This document shows, piece after piece, positions 21,501 through 33,545 of a DNA stretch of 64,000 nt (the stretch's first letter is position 1; the number at the start of each line of letters is the position of its first letter). The position numbers and the translations under genes are program-made. The stretch lies in assembly GCA_029204225.1 (NCBI GenBank), contig CM055100.1, positions 15,307,623 to 15,371,622 on the forward strand, written 5' to 3'. The stretch comes from Diphasiastrum complanatum. Its lineage: Eukaryota > Streptophyta > Lycopodiopsida > Lycopodiales > Lycopodiaceae. Under the pieces are notes generated by a model. That model was not told where the DNA came from. It was given only the letters and a program-made list of their open reading frames with translations, and did no database searches.

Positions 21501-22440
21501 TGGTACCCCGACCTAAGGTCCAATTTGGTGAAATACTTAGCACCATTCAATCGGTCCATTAAGTCGTCCATTCGAGGTAAGAGATAACGGTTCTTAATAG
21601 TCATTTTATTAAGCTTTTTGTAATCGACACAAAGACGAATACCACCATCTTGCTTGCCGGTTAACAAAACAGGAGCTCCCCAAGGGGATTTACTAGGCCT
21701 AATATGGCCCTTACGTAATAACTCCTTAAGTTGACTAGCAACTTCATCTTCTTCCTTCGGGCTCATCCTATAGGGAAAAAGCGATACAGGAGAGCTTTCG
21801 AGAAGAAGATCTATGTGATGGTCTACTCCCCGTGAGGGGAGAAGACCCTCAGGCAACTGCCCAAGGAATATGTCATTATATTCCTCCCTAAGTCTCTTAA
21901 AGATTTTGCCTTCAAGCGAAGATTCTAAATTATCTTCAGAAAAACAATACTTTAGGGAAAGATGAAACATCAACATTGAAATTATGAGTACTAAAAGCAT
22001 CCATGTACGATTCATCTTTCAGATAACATAAATATGAATGATACTCAAAATCCAGAATACATTGATTTTTACAAAAGGTAGATCAGGCTCATCGCCTTTA
22101 AGACAAACCAATGAGTCATTATGCAAGAAAGAGATACTATGTGAAACATCTCTCTTTAAGGACTCATTCCTAGCATAAAACCACTCTTTACCTAGGATTA
22201 AATCTACCTTATCAAGATTCATAACATCAAAAAAAAAAACTATCTACATAGTTTTGAATCCTCAACGGCACGTGGGGACAAAGTGGTCCCACACATGCTC
22301 CCCACCCGCTGCCATCCTAACCACATACTTGTGGTCACTTGGTGCAGTTGCCAACTGCAGCTTCTGCACCAACTTAGCATTAATAAAAATTATGCGTAGA
22401 ACTGTTGTCAAAAAGAACACTCACGGGTTGGCTACCTACG
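18523..22440 (-). pseudogene. pol of chromovirus A (protease, RT, RNase H, integrase, chromodomain)
   Basis: Minus strand, from 22440 down. The protease motif reads LFDNSSTHNF (usual D[ST]G is altered), with a one-base insertion after NF and LGKEWF further on. RT spans about 21900-21070 with [21 protein letters not shown] and an unaltered catalytic FLDDILIYS (about 21320). RNase H is at 20904-20440 (YASDYAVGAVL, MTDHESV). The integrase has its zinc-binding part at 20373-20050 (HECHSSPSAGHAG...CEQCQ) and catalytic motifs SMDFVVGLP and VSDRNSKF. The conserved TERVNQ follows at about 19715. The chromodomain at about 18720-18523 contains LIRWKGKSDDEDTWE. Frameshifts and stops break it in many places, and a copia fragment interrupts the integrase at 19216-19696. 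Confidence 0.85.
19216..19696 (-). mobile_element. copia RT fragment captured inside Ty3 integrase
   Basis: Minus-strand translation gives classical Ty1/copia RT sequence: W..MD.KFDSLMKNQTW, PCKWIFKTKYDAQG, YKARLVAK, then after a one-base shift DLDYSETFSAVVKH, QMDVQTAFLNGTIEEEIYM and YGLKQSPRAW. It lies exactly between the Ty3 integrase parts TERVNQSM (about 19705) and MLRAYVSGQ (19212), which adjoin in chromovirus B. There are no LTRs, no clear target duplication and no rest of a copia element. Orientation matches the host element. Confidence 0.9.
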
Positions 22441-22447
22441 AACCCAC
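22440..22447. repeat. left target duplication of hAT-3
   Basis: GAACCCAC, repeated exactly at 36676-36683 on the far side of a 14.2-kb insertion. Confidence 0.9.
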
Positions 22448-23056
22448 CAATGTTTGAGGTACCCTTTTGAATCGCCTTTTCGGACCGTGTTTGAATCGAG
22501 TTTGAATCGGGAAAGAATCGACTTCTCCAGGTTCGAACCGGCGAATCGGTTTTAGGGTTTTTTTTTAAAACATTATGTCACGACTCAAATCATACATATT
22601 ACATATGTCATATTCCAATGTACCATGTGCATGGTTAGTTAGTGGCAAATTAGCAAATGTTCAATGATTCAAATTTCACGAAAATGACAATGTATACAAT
22701 GATCAGTATGACCCCCTTGGTATGACGATGAGTGTCGTTCTCATCATCACCCTGTGTAACCTTTAACAAGTAATAGATTATAGTACTAAGTTCTAACCAT
22801 AGTTGCAGCACGATTCTCGAATCGCGATCCCGATTCGTGATTCAGGATTTTCCCAGAATCGTTAAGAATCGAATTTTTTTTTTTTTTTGGAATTTATTTT
22901 TGCAATATGGGTATCAGATGAAAGCTCTGATCGAGGGGAGTATGATTGTGTAGTTTGCCGACTGTTTCAGGTGCAGGATGGTCCCTTTACGCTAAAGCTG
23001 CATCCCATATAAAAAAAAAGAGAACACATTGGGGCATTCCCAGTGAACATAGCAGG

Positions 23057-23058
<2 letters not shown>

Positions 23059-23139
<81 letters not shown>
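23059..23139. repeat. (CT)n microsatellite
   Basis: About 80 bp of pure CT dinucleotide in the 3' region of hAT-2. Confidence 0.95.
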
Positions 23140-23143
<4 letters not shown>

Positions 23144-23670
23144 ATAAATCATAAACCATAAAACCGAAGTTACTGAACTAAAACCACAAAGAACAATACT
23201 GAATTACGACAATGCTGTGAATAGGATCATCATAATATATAATATCGGGCCACATGGCACCAAAAAGGGGTACAATGATGTTCCATGAACGTAATGAAAA
23301 CTATATAACTAAGGCTCGTCAGAGTCATGGTAGGATAAATCATCCGAATCTGTGGACTACAGGTCCCATGGGTCCGCAGATGAATCGGAACTGGAGGGAG
23401 CCATATGTCGTGGTGTGGCCCTGGCTCTGCTGCGTGCTCTGGATCCCTGTTGCGTGCCCTGGCTCTGGACCACCCCCCTCTCCCTGCCTCTGCCTCTGCC
23501 TCTCTCCCCTCCTTTGGCCCCCATCTGGCTGCCCCTAGCCCTGTGTCTACTCCGTCGTGCCTGTGTGTCAGGTGGCTGTAACCCTACGCCCTGGGATGGC
23601 CCTACCCACTGTGATGATGCCTGACCGACGACTGCCTGTGATGCTCCACTCCTGTCTACAAAAAGAGTAC

Positions 23671-26600
23671 TCAGCCCCCCCCCCTCCTAGAACCTCTAGG
23701 TCTCCCCCTAGGCCTACGTGCAGGAATGGTTGGCTCCTCTGTCTCTGCATCAGGGTCCACCAGCAGGTCAGCCAGGTCATCCCCCTGTGCCTCCGCCCAC
23801 ATCTCCTCGTCCTCCTCTGTATCTCCCTCAACCCACTCCTCCTCCTCCACATAGTCTGCCCCGAGCATCTCTCCACCCTCTGAGACCTCGTCATCTCCCT
23901 CCTCAGCCCTCTCCCTCTGCCTCTCTGTCCTCCTCTGTCGCCGTAAAGCCCGTGCGTCAGCCTGTGCCTGTCTGTAGAGCTCTCTATGGATCTCATCATC
24001 CATCTCCTCCTGTGTGGGTGGTGCCCGAGGAGCAGCAGCTATCAAATCCACCAAGCAAGTGTCAGGGTCCACCTGCAACCAAAAACAATACATTGTTGTT
24101 AGGCAGGTATTGTGCAACTCACTGCATATTTTGAAAGCAAATCAATTCATCAAAGCATACCAAGAAAAAAGGGGTGATGATGTGACTCACCTCGAGCATC
24201 TGACCCTCTCCTCGTGTGCGCCTCAGCATACGGCCGTTGGTGTTCACAAACACCAACCGCCTACACCGCTCGATGGACAACCTGTTCCTCTTCTGCGTGT
24301 GATACAAGTGCTCCAATTCCGCTCACAAGCTCCTGCAGAACAGTCCTGTGCAAGGACTCTCTCAGCCAATCGCCTCAGGTCACCTGTGCTGCACCCGTGG
24401 ATGCACCACCATGTAACGGGCCTCAGCTGATCCTCCCTCCGCCGACTCTGCTCTCCATCGAAAGGAAACTGGAAGCGCTCAAATGCGAGCAGCTGGCTTG
24501 CAATGTTGGCCAACATCGGACCTATTGGCAAAAGGAAAAACATGGCACATGTAAGAGCCCTCAAATTCAGACACTACCAATGAGTACAATACTGCAGTAA
24601 CATTGCTACCAAACGATTTCTCACACGTACCTGGTCCGGGCCATACGCGCTCTGTGTACTCCACCCATCCCCGGTGCAGCTCCGGATCGTCCCTCTCTCG
24701 TGTAGAGCGCCACAAGGGGTGCAACATGTGGGCTACGGCGTGGATGGGTCGGTGGAAGTAGTCCCATCTGGCCTCCCAGATGCGTGAGATCTCGCACCTC
24801 CTGCAGCAGACAAATTACAACAATCACTAAACCATAGCATAAAAGAAACGCATCAGACTCGAGTGAGAAACAACAAACTAGACACTGAAGAGTCATACCT
24901 ATGCTCGTCCAAGGCTGACAACAGAATCCCCTCGCCGATGCGCTCCATGAACTCGTAAATGAGGCCGAGGGTGCACCCCTCACGGTCTACCAGACGCAGC
25001 ACTCTGTAAATGGGTAGTAGGATCCCACTAATCTCCTCAGCAGCTCTCCAGAACTCGTCGCCGTACACAGTGGACTGGAAAAATGCCGAATGGGGGAGGT
25101 CTGTAAAGTCTCGGAAGGCCACGCTGGAAACCATCCGCCGCAATGCGTCCTTCACCACCACCAATCGCTCTAGCACCAAGAAGTAAAACGCAAAGCGCGT
25201 GGGTGCGGGCTTCTTCAGGTTTAGGGTGGAGAAGGTGCGGAACAGGGCCAACACACGCCTCTTCCTGGTGACAAAAGTGACCAGGCGCATGGCCGTAGAA
25301 GTGATCTGCAACACAAACACCCAGTGAAAAAGTTTAGACAGTAGTTGAGATGTGGTTAGCAGCATCGAAGGAAGAAAGCATAGCAAATAGACAAACTATA
25401 CCTCTCTGATCCATGGAAGCGCACACAGGTCATGGATGAGCAAGTCTATGCAATGTGCAGCACAGGGTGTCCACGCAATGTTGGGGTGCTCCCTCATCAT
25501 AATCTCGCCCATCTGCTTGCAGTTCGAGGCGTTGTCGGTGACAACCTGAACTACGTGCTCAACTCCGATGTCAGCAATAACATCTCTAATGACCTCCCAT
25601 ATGAAATCGGCTGTGATGGTGTCACCACCTCGAGTGGCATCCACGCCACATAGGAATACTGTGCCAAGCAGGCAAGAAACCAAGACATTGATGACGGATC
25701 GCCGACGAATGTCGGTCCATCCATCACTCAATATTGTGCATCCATACCTGCCGCAAAACACCCATTAGCTACATGCAAAAATTGCGGCACCAGTAAATCC
25801 TAAACACATGCAAAGAGATTACAAAGACAAGTTACTTATTGTTGCCAAGCTGAGCGAATGGAACTCAACTCCCACGTGATGGTCTCCTCCTCCTGACGAA
25901 GCAACCTCCCTCGTAGTGCCTCTCGCCTGGGAGGTGTCCATGTAGCATCCACGGCCGCCATCTGTGCACAGAACACCCTGAACACCCAAGTGTCAGCAAC
26001 AGCAAAGGCAATGCCGCACTCGTAAAAGAACTGGCCACACAGTCGAGTGCAACGGGCCTGCTGCTCTCTCTGCCAGCCGCATCGATCACGGGTCTGCTGC
26101 CTGGGCCTAACCCCTCTCTACTGTGTATATGGTGCTCGTGGTCTAGCATGCCCAACGGATGGCTGATCCGTGGGTGTGTCACTCTCTCTGGCAACATCTG
26201 CCGAAGCATGTGGTGCATCTGCTGCCGAGGAGGAGGGTCGAAAAGCACCCGCTGCTGCTGAACCAACATGCTCATCTGATGGTCCTGCTGCTACTGCGGA
26301 TGGAACTGAAGGTGTTGTACTAGGCCTTGCACCTGAACCATGCTCTGCCCGTGCTGTACTGGGCCCTGCAGCTGTACCATGCTCTGCCCGTGATGTACTG
26401 GGCCCTGCACCTCTACCATGCCCAACCCATGATGTACTACGCCCTGCAGCTATACCATGCCCTGCCCGTGATGTACTGGGCCCAATATCCATGGTAGGCC
26501 CTGCCTGTCTGCCTGTGAGCCCTCCTGCATGCCTGCCTGTAGCTGTCTAGTACCCTGTGATGCAGTACCGGGTCCGTACATGGTAGACAACCTCTGCAGA

Positions 26601-26818
26601 TCCTCATCAGAAATCCTGGGGCAATCAGATATGCCCAATGTCCGCCCATCTGGCCCTCTGACCCGCAGCAAGTGAGCCCTAACCCTGGTGAGTGATCCCG
26701 TGAAGTGACCACCACAATGCAAGCATCTCCATCTGCGGGTGCCTGAGCCATGGTGTGTGCCCACATCCCTGTCGGTAAGCTCAACCTCGGCCCAAAGGCC
26801 TCGGTCCCGCACTGGCAT
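23671..26818 (-). pseudogene. hAT-2 transposase, near complete but frameshifted
   Basis: Start ATG is at 26818. Exon 1 has a BED finger (WRCLHCGGHFTGSLTRVRAHLL) and then a low-complexity region with 13-residue repeats. The DUF659 exon 25761-25404 holds LSDGWTDIRRRSVIN and VVTDNASN, with donor GTATAG. Further exons are about 25311-24903 (RKRRVLALFRTFS, LRLVDREGCTLGLIYEFM), 24800-24631 (ISRIWEARWDYFHRPIHAVAHMLHP), 24527-24189 with the hAT dimerisation motif ERNWST and HTQKRNRL, and 24072-23671 with an acidic stretch and C-terminal AT-hook RPRGRPRGSRRGG. Introns have GT/AG borders. Frameshifts occur between the BED finger and the repeats (about 26450-26490) and right after ERNWS (about 24310). 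It is the most complete hAT copy in the window. Confidence 0.85.
26318..26480 (-). repeat. 39-bp minisatellite inside hAT-2 coding region
   Basis: About four units of 39 bp encode repeats of the type GPSTSRAEHGTAA. The unit contains ACCATG...TGCCCGTGATGTACTGGGCCCTGC-like sequence with scattered changes. Confidence 0.8.
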
Positions 26819-26829
26819 CGTATCAACAC

Positions 26830-27437
26830 GACCCTAAACCTGCAAACAACAAATAATCAGGCAAACGTTCAGTAGAAAAAACATACATTGCATTGAACAA
26901 CATTACCGAGCTCAAATAGAGCTCAAAATACCAGAGCATACATCAGAACGATTCCAGTTCACACATTATATCAAGTGCCAAAGAAGAACATGAGATTAGG
27001 GCGTGGGATAGAATAATTTCTGTATGAGGGATAACAGGCGAGTGACGTTAGCGTCGGAGTCCGTGCAGGCATAAAGGAGTGCAGTGTGGGCCTAAACCGC
27101 ACGCCTAGCAGATGTTTGCACGATGGTCCACGCCTAAACCCTAAAAAGTATGGAATCAGGGCATGAAAATTGAAATTTGTGATACGGACGTAGACGGGCG
27201 GAACCTTGAACATTACCAAAATGTAAACCTGTTACCTGAGTCTTGAATCATATATGTAGTTTTAACTCATCCATAAATGCCAAATGGTAGTAACGCTGCT
27301 CAAGTTTATAATCTCAAATCTTCAAAGTTCAAATTTAACTCCTAATTTCTATAAACTAACCAGAATACTAAATACTAAATAGTAAATACAAATGGGCCAG
27401 TCTCCTGAGTCCCCTAAGGTAGACTAGTCACTAAAGC
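26830..27437. other. 5' region of hAT-2 and 3' region of hAT-3
   Basis: Non-coding. It spans the hAT-2 leader up to about 27258 and then the downstream sequence of the hAT-3 transposase gene up to its stop codon at 27438. Confidence 0.5.
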
Positions 27438-27502
27438 CTAACGTAGCCTCCTCCTAGTCACCCGTGGAAGCTGTGACCTCGTACGTGCAGGCTCAGGAGC
27501 AG
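27438..27502 (-). pseudogene. hAT-3 transposase, C-terminal tail separated by chromovirus B
   Basis: On the minus strand this reads PEPARTRSQLPRVTRRRLR and stops at 27438-27440. It continues in frame from the acidic tail that ends at 33904, with chromovirus B and one target duplication copy in between. Confidence 0.85.
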
Positions 27503-27860
27503 TGTTACGAGCTCGTAACCAGTGCCGAACCCTAGAGAACACAGATAGGTCAGATACCACAGTCAGGGTCGTGTCCAGCGTACATGACCAACAGGGCAAG
27601 ACAGTGTGAGTAGTGTGCCCCAGCACGGTCCATAGCCATGGCGGGCCTAACACAGCCTAGGGACCCTGTCAGCAGGATAGGGCCCCCAGTTGGGTCCCGA
27701 CGTGCAGTCGGCCACGTCAGTGCCACGTGGCCGACACTTGGCAGTAGCATGCTACCAGTCCTCACACTGGGCTAGGAGGGGCTTACTCTATATCAGGGAG
27801 TAGGCAAGGTTGGGTGGATCAATTAGTGTTTGCCCTACTGTGGTGTTAGGATCTATTACA
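27503..27860 (+). repeat. 5' LTR of chromovirus B
   Basis: 358 bp, beginning with a palindrome (TGTTACGAGCTCGTAAC) and ending GGATCTATTACA. A TATA-like CTCTATATCAG lies at about 27784-27794. It matches the 3' LTR with one difference seen (G at about 27690 where the 3' LTR has A). The 5-bp target duplication AGCAG precedes it (27498-27502). Confidence 0.95.
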
Positions 27861-27861
27861 C

Positions 27862-27874
27862 TGGTATCAGAGCC
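27862..27874 (+). promoter_or_regulatory. primer-binding site of chromovirus B (initiator tRNA-Met)
   Basis: TGGTATCAGAGCC lies one base after the 5' LTR. It is complementary to the 3' end of plant initiator tRNA-Met and would prime minus-strand DNA synthesis. Confidence 0.95.
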
Positions 27875-28755
27875 ATCTCCATCCTAGGGAGTTCAGGAGC
27901 AACAGTAGAGAAAGCTATCAGAAGATAGGAAAGATCTGGGAGATTCTCAGAAAAGAATAGAGGAGGAAAATCGCTGTAGGATCAGCTTTCTAATCCTCCA
28001 ATTTGCTGGATTTCTCAGTAGTTTGGAAGCATATCTTTTACAATAGCTTCAGCGCTGAAAAATCAGTTTCCCTCTCTGATTTTCGAGTGTAGATCACTAT
28101 GATCTGAGCGGAAATTCAAGAGGAAGGGAAGAGCAGGTCCATCGCTGTATAGTCAGCCCTCAAATCTGAGTTTCGTATGAAGTTCTGAGTAGATTAGAAG
28201 GAGTTCTGATCTGAAATATTGTAGCAGGGCCAGCGCTGGACAGTAGGGTAGAAATCTCAGAATTTAACCCTGTTTTTCAGAAGTTTTTCAGGAGTCTGAG
28301 TTTCAGACTTGCTTGCTACAGACCAGCGACCTACAGGCTGAGAGTAAATCAGAGAATCAAGGTGATTTCAGAGCTGTAAATTGGACAAATCGGGCCAGAC
28401 AGGTTGCTGACCAACCAGCGAGGGCAGGGACTTCAAAAATTCCGGATTTTTTTTTGTAAACTTCCGGTTTTTACTCGGTTTGTTGGAGCCCCACACCTCA
28501 AATCAGATCAGTCAGCTACTCAACTCAAGAACCGGGAAATTTGGCACCGTTTTGAAGCTTCAAACTGGCATTTTCCGGGACAGCAGGTCTGAAATCTTGG
28601 GGAAAAGAGCTGAAAGGGTTCCTCTTCATAATCTCTTTGGAAGTACAGTCCTCAGAAACAGCTAAGTCATCTTTCCTTTCCCTTGTACAGTTGTAAATTA
28701 GTCTTTTAGACTTTTTTCCTTCAGAAGTTAAGGTAGCTCTCTTTCAGTTTCGAAG
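27875..28755 (+). other. untranslated leader of chromovirus B
   Basis: About 880 bp between the primer site and the gag start, without a long open frame. It contains several related phrases (CAGCGCTG, TCTGAGTTTC) and probably holds the packaging signal by analogy with other LTR elements. Confidence 0.5.
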
Positions 28756-31700
28756 ATGACCACTCCTCAGGGACCTGATCAACCCCAGGAGAGAGGCTTC
28801 GACGAACTTGAAACAGAAGCCTTGGCTTACAGAAAAGGGAAGGAACCCATGGAAGTAGAAGAACAGGAACAGTTCGCCGAAGAACTCGACGAACTGGTTA
28901 CCAAGGAGCAGTTCCTCCAATTGGTAACAGAAGTGGATGAACTGAAGCTGGCATTAGCCAATTTCAAGTCCAGTGTGGACGACTCGTTCGCTGAACTCAA
29001 AAACTTGATTTTGAGCTCCGCGAAAGGAAGCCTTCCCTCCACTTCTCAGTTATCCCCTTCTCCACTTCCATCAGTTTCGGGTGAGACTTTACGGTCTCAC
29101 CCCAGTGTTTTTAAAGATTTAAAGCCTCCTACTTTTAATGGGGAAGAGAAGGATAGAAATGCAGATATTCTACAAACCTTCCTCAGCAAATGGAAGAACA
29201 TTCATGCTCTTAAACAGACCCCTGACCATTTGCAAGCAATTGAGGCCAGTCTTTCTTTAGGGCCTATGGCCTATAAGTGGTGGTTAAATCTCCAGGAGAC
29301 TGGGCAGACTCCCCGGTCATGGAAAGCTTTTGAAGAAGCTTTCCTAAGAGAATTTCTACCAGAGAATGAACTTGATAGAGCCTGGGAAGCCTGGGAAAGA
29401 ACAGTAATGGACAAGTCCCTCATCCAATATATCTCGCAGTATCGAGAGGCAATTTTAAAGATTAAAAATATGGATGACTATCAAAAAATCAGGGGATTTG
29501 TCCGTGGCCTCAAAGATGAATATAAAGTAGAGGTCCAGAGAAACTCGCCTACTACCCTTGAGCAAGCTCTCAGATATGCTCAAATCTATGATGATTCAGT
29601 GGGTAGGAAGAGAGCGAGACAGCAACCACTTTCTGAGCAGCTTCCTCAGAAAGACTTTCAATTTAAAAAGAAATTTTTAAAAAGAAAGAAAGAAGATAAA
29701 TTTAAAGGTGAAGCTCCTCAGAAACGCCCTTCACACATACAGCCCTTAAAACCAGATGATTTTGAGAAAGCCAAACAAGAACGTTTGTGCTTTGTGTGTA
29801 TGGGCAAGGGACACACAGTCAGACAGTGTCCCAAGGGGCCTTTCACTAAAAAAGATAAAAAACAAGTTCATCTTGTTCAGACTGTATGTTTCCCCAGTGA
29901 CTCGGCAGCTTCCGAGATCAAAGTGTATCATGAAGATCATGAACACTGTTGCCAGCTGACCTCTGCAATGCTAGCGAGACCCTTCAGCTTTGGGCCGCAT
30001 GACCTAGTACGTATGCATGGGAAAGTTGGTAACCAGTCAGTAAGAGTCATGGTTGATGATGGGGCAACCCATAATTTCATCAACCACACCCTGGTTAAAA
30101 AGCTTAAACTACCAGAAGTACCTAGTCAGCATAGGTACATAGTTTCATTAGCTAAGGGTGAAGATAAAAAAATATGGGAAACTATGGTAAGTAAGTTAAA
30201 TCTTGGTATTCAGGGGTACCAAGATCAAATAAACTTTCAGATAATGCACCTGGATCGAACAGACATTGTTCTCGGGAGAGATTGGCTCTACAGTTTAGGA
30301 CCTTCCCTCCACAGAAACTATCAGGAGAACACCCTCAGCTTTCAGTATAAAGGCCGAGAGATCCAGTTGCATGGGGAGCATGATGTTCCCAACAGCCCTA
30401 TGGTCTGCAGTTCAGAGCTCTGTCAGCTAATCGGAGACGAAGACCATCAGGTATTCTTATGTGACTTTCAGTTTATTCCTGAAGTTTCTATTTCCAGTTC
30501 TATTCAGCAGAAAATCAGTAAATTAGAAACTTTATTGTCTAAATTTAAAGATGTTTTTCCTGAAGATTTGCCACATGGTTTACCACCTAGCAGAGAGGTA
30601 GATCATGTAATAAACCTAGTACCAGGTACAGCACCTGTTTCTAAACCTCCGTATCGGGTCAGCCGAACAGAGGATGAAGAAATAACTAGGCAGTTAACAG
30701 ACTATCTTGGGAAAGGCCAAATTCAGACCAGTAGTTCACCATGGGCCTCACCAGTCTTATTGGTGAAAAAGAAAGAGGGGTCTATGCGTCTTTGCGTAGA
30801 TTACAGAGCCCTCAATAAAGTCACAATTAAGAATAAATACCCTATGCCTCGGGCAGACGAGTTGTTTGATCAACTCGACGGGGCTAAGTTTTTCAGTAAA
30901 ATAGACCTCAGATCGGGATATCATCAAGTCCGTATAAAATCGGAAGATGTCTCGAAAACAGCTTTTAGGACTCGTCACGGTCATTATGAGTTTAAGGTGA
31001 TGCCATTTGGGCTCACAAATGCTCCAGCTACCTTTATGACCTTGATGAACAGTGTCCTCAGACCATACTTGGGTAAGTTTGTGGTCGTATTTTTAAATGA
31101 CATCCTCGTCTACAGCAAAACGAGGAAGGAGCATCTAAAACACCTCAGAAAGGTGTTTCGACTGCTCAGAAAGCATAAGCTTTATGCTAAACAATCCAAG
31201 TGTGAATTCTTCGTTGAAGAAGTAGCATATTTGGGTCACATTATCTCTTCAGATGGGATTAAGATGGACCCAAATAAGGTTAAAGCCATACTCAGTTGGC
31301 TGAGACCTCAGAATATTTTGGAACTTCAAATCTTTCTTGGTCTCGCGGGATATTACAGACGATTTGTCAAGGAATATGCTCAGATAGCAGTCCCTATGAC
31401 AAATCTTCTTAAGGGGAAGGGAAAGGAGTTCATTTGGGAGTCTGCACAACAGGAGAGCTTTGATGCTCTCAAAACAGCCTTAGCTACAGCACCAGTCTTA
31501 AAAGTCGTCGACCCCAATCAGCCATTTGTGGTCGAAACAGATGCTAGCGACTTTGCAGTAGGCGCTGTGCTAACTCAGGGTGGACGACCAGTTGCGTTCG
31601 AGAGTAAAAAACTCGAGCCAGCTCAGACTAGGTACAGTGCCTATGAAAAGGAACTCTTTTCTATAGTCCATGCCCTTAAGACTTGGAGGCATTATTTGTA

Positions 31701-33534
31701 TGGTGCCAACTTTGAGGTCCTGACAGACCATGAGAGTCTCAGATACCTTTGCAATCAACCTGAGCTTAGAGGTCGGAAAGCTCGTTGGGCAGAGTTGATG
31801 CAAGAGTTTGACATGTCTATCAGATATAGGCGTGGAAAATTCAATACAGTAGCAGATGCCCTTAGCAGAATGCCTATGATAAACGAGCTGAGTTTTACTC
31901 AGATTCGTAATGAGTTACTCGAGTCCTTGAGAGGGAAATGCCAGCATGATGCATTCTTCTCTATTATCTGGAACTCAGTCCAGAACAGACAGTTACAGAC
32001 TCCAGAACCAGTTCCCGGGGCTGGTGCCAGTTCATCCAAGAATACGGCAGCTTCCGTTGAGGATGATGATGAGTCCGAGTATACGTCGTCAGATGACGTT
32101 GAGGATTCTGAGCCTGTATTACCCAAGCAAACCCCAGTGGTTGAGGGTCAGTTGACTCAAGGATTCAAATGGAAACAGTATTCCATTCAGGATGAGTACT
32201 TGCTCTATAGAGATAGAGTATGTGTCCCCAATTCAGAGGATTATAGGCAGCAGGTCCTATATGAATGTCATGACAATCCTAGCGCGGGACACCCAGGCAT
32301 ACAGAAGACCTATGAGCTTCTTCGTAGGCAATTTTTCTGGCCCAGTATGAAAAAGGACGTCCACCAGTATGTAACCAGTTGCCAGAAATGTCAAGTAAAT
32401 AAAGCAGAGCGTTTAAAGGCAGGAGGGTTGTTGCATCCCTTAGAAATACCAGCTGGTAAATGGGAGAGTATCTCCATGGATTTTATAGTAGGCCTGCCTA
32501 AAACCCAAAAGGGTAATGACGCTATATGGGTCACAGTTGACCGTCTGACCAAAATGGCTCATTTTATTCCGACCAAAACAACCGTTAGAGCTCCAGAGTT
32601 AGCAAGGTTGTTTGTAGACGGGCTATTTAAATTGTACGGTCTACCTTCCGGCATAGTCAGCGACCGGGACAGTAAGTTTACTGGAAATTTTTGGAAGGCA
32701 GTATTCCATCATCTCCATACTAAACTTAATATGAGTACCACCGACCATCCACAGACGGACGGTCAAACAGAAAGGGTAAATCAAGTGCTGGAGGATATGC
32801 TTCGTGCATACGTCAGCAAGAGGCAGACTAATTGGGAGGAGTATCTCTCGATATTAGAGTTTGCTTACAACAGTACCAAACATTCAGCTACGGGATACAG
32901 CCCATTTATGCTGATGTACGGTTTTCAGCCACGCTCACCCACAGCTGTAGGGTTTAAACAAGAAAAAGTTGAAGCAGCCAGAAACTTTTTAGAAGACCTA
33001 AACCAGATGATAGAACATGCTAAGCGTAGCATTAGACAATCCCAGGATCGAGCCAGGCATTATGCAGATCCACACAGACGGGATGTGCAGTTCTCCACTG
33101 GTGAGAAAGTCTACTTGAGAGTCCCAGTTGACTCTAAAACCCTCAAATCAGGAGTGTGTGCTAAGTTGTCTCCAAGGTATTGTGGTCCCTTTACCATCAG
33201 TAGGAGACTAGGCGAGGTCACCTATGAACTAGAACTCCCACACAGCAGTAAGGTTTTTCCAGTTTTTCATGTAAGTCAGTTACGAAAAGCCTTAACCAGA
33301 TCAGATAATCTGGTAGGGGATAGTGTTCTAGTTCTCCCATTGGATCCTCAACAACCTCCACATGAACCAGAGGAAATTCTTGATAGTAGAGAGACGCAGA
33401 CTCGTCATACTCTATACCGAGAATATCTGGTTAAGTGGAATGATCAGCCTGTTGAGAATGCCACTTGGGAAAGAGGCAGCGTCCTTCGCAAGATTTTTCC
33501 AGACTTTGTCTTAGAGGACCAAGACGGTTCTTAA
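28756..33534 (+). CDS. gag-pol polyprotein of chromovirus B, RT active site altered
   Basis: A single 1592-codon frame from ATG 28756 to TAA 33532. Order: acidic N-terminus and retrotransposon gag (about 100-300; [14 protein letters not shown]), zinc knuckle CX2CX4HX4C (C345, C348, H353, C358), aspartic protease (DDGATHNF, D434), RT (about 640-820), RNase H (about 925-1050; first Asp D929), integrase zinc part (H1172, H1179, C1209, C1212), integrase core with DD35E spacing (D1242, D1303, E1339), GPF at 1477-1479 and a C-terminal chromodomain (LVKWNDQP, about 1545-1585) that in this group directs integration to marked chromatin. Odd point: the RT catalytic box is FLND (N781, D782) instead of FLDD, the form kept by chromovirus A. 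A single GAT to AAT change would do this and should abolish polymerase activity. There are no stops or frameshifts. Confidence 0.95.
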   Translation: MTTPQGPDQPQERGFDELETEALAYRKGKEPMEVEEQEQFAEELDELVTKEQFLQLVTEVDELKLALANFKSSVDDSFAELKNLILSSAKGSLPSTSQLSPSPLPSVSGETLRSHPSVFKDLKPPTFNGEEKDRNADILQTFLSKWKNIHALKQTPDHLQAIEASLSLGPMAYKWWLNLQETGQTPRSWKAFEEAFLREFLPENELDRAWEAWERTVMDKSLIQYISQYREAILKIKNMDDYQKIRGFVRGLKDEYKVEVQRNSPTTLEQALRYAQIYDDSVGRKRARQQPLSEQLPQKDFQFKKKFLKRKKEDKFKGEAPQKRPSHIQPLKPDDFEKAKQERLCFVCMGKGHTVRQCPKGPFTKKDKKQVHLVQTVCFPSDSAASEIKVYHEDHEHCCQLTSAMLARPFSFGPHDLVRMHGKVGNQSVRVMVDDGATHNFINHTLVKKLKLPEVPSQHRYIVSLAKGEDKKIWETMVSKLNLGIQGYQDQINFQIMHLDRTDIVLGRDWLYSLGPSLHRNYQENTLSFQYKGREIQLHGEHDVPNSPMVCSSELCQLIGDEDHQVFLCDFQFIPEVSISSSIQQKISKLETLLSKFKDVFPEDLPHGLPPSREVDHVINLVPGTAPVSKPPYRVSRTEDEEITRQLTDYLGKGQIQTSSSPWASPVLLVKKKEGSMRLCVDYRALNKVTIKNKYPMPRADELFDQLDGAKFFSKIDLRSGYHQVRIKSEDVSKTAFRTRHGHYEFKVMPFGLTNAPATFMTLMNSVLRPYLGKFVVVFLNDILVYSKTRKEHLKHLRKVFRLLRKHKLYAKQSKCEFFVEEVAYLGHIISSDGIKMDPNKVKAILSWLRPQNILELQIFLGLAGYYRRFVKEYAQIAVPMTNLLKGKGKEFIWESAQQESFDALKTALATAPVLKVVDPNQPFVVETDASDFAVGAVLTQGGRPVAFESKKLEPAQTRYSAYEKELFSIVHALKTWRHYLYGANFEVLTDHESLRYLCNQPELRGRKARWAELMQEFDMSIRYRRGKFNTVADALSRMPMINELSFTQIRNELLESLRGKCQHDAFFSIIWNSVQNRQLQTPEPVPGAGASSSKNTAASVEDDDESEYTSSDDVEDSEPVLPKQTPVVEGQLTQGFKWKQYSIQDEYLLYRDRVCVPNSEDYRQQVLYECHDNPSAGHPGIQKTYELLRRQFFWPSMKKDVHQYVTSCQKCQVNKAERLKAGGLLHPLEIPAGKWESISMDFIVGLPKTQKGNDAIWVTVDRLTKMAHFIPTKTTVRAPELARLFVDGLFKLYGLPSGIVSDRDSKFTGNFWKAVFHHLHTKLNMSTTDHPQTDGQTERVNQVLEDMLRAYVSKRQTNWEEYLSILEFAYNSTKHSATGYSPFMLMYGFQPRSPTAVGFKQEKVEAARNFLEDLNQMIEHAKRSIRQSQDRARHYADPHRRDVQFSTGEKVYLRVPVDSKTLKSGVCAKLSPRYCGPFTISRRLGEVTYELELPHSSKVFPVFHVSQLRKALTRSDNLVGDSVLVLPLDPQQPPHEPEEILDSRETQTRHTLYREYLVKWNDQPVENATWERGSVLRKIFPDFVLEDQDGS

Positions 33535-33545
33535 GGGGGAGGGAG
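33535..33545 (+). promoter_or_regulatory. polypurine tract of chromovirus B
   Basis: GGGGGAGGGAG lies directly between the gag-pol stop and the 3' LTR, the usual place for the plus-strand primer. Confidence 0.9.

Larger units (their letters stand above)
22798..27258 (-). mobile_element. hAT-2 transposon nested in hAT-3
   Basis: The left end CATAGTTGCAGC with following GATTCTCGAATCG matches other GAATCG-type hAT ends in the window (17130-17156 reversed). It is preceded by GTTCTAAC (22790-22797). The proposed right end at 27258 is followed by GTTTTAAC, seven of eight bases alike. The right terminal sequence matches the left one only weakly, so that limit is tentative. The minus-strand transposase gene inside has all expected domains. 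Confidence 0.6.

Noticed and set aside
22946-23161. Open frames across the (CT)n tract (Leu-Ser or Arg-Glu repeats)
   Set aside because: Dinucleotide repeats are open in several frames; no real protein.
23254-23883. Plus-strand proline/leucine-rich open frames
   Set aside because: Antisense to the acidic tail and 3' region of the hAT-2 transposase.
27550-27765. Minus-strand open frames inside the chromovirus B LTRs (also 33593-33808)
   Set aside because: Antisense to the LTR, present in both LTR copies, and without recognisable domains.
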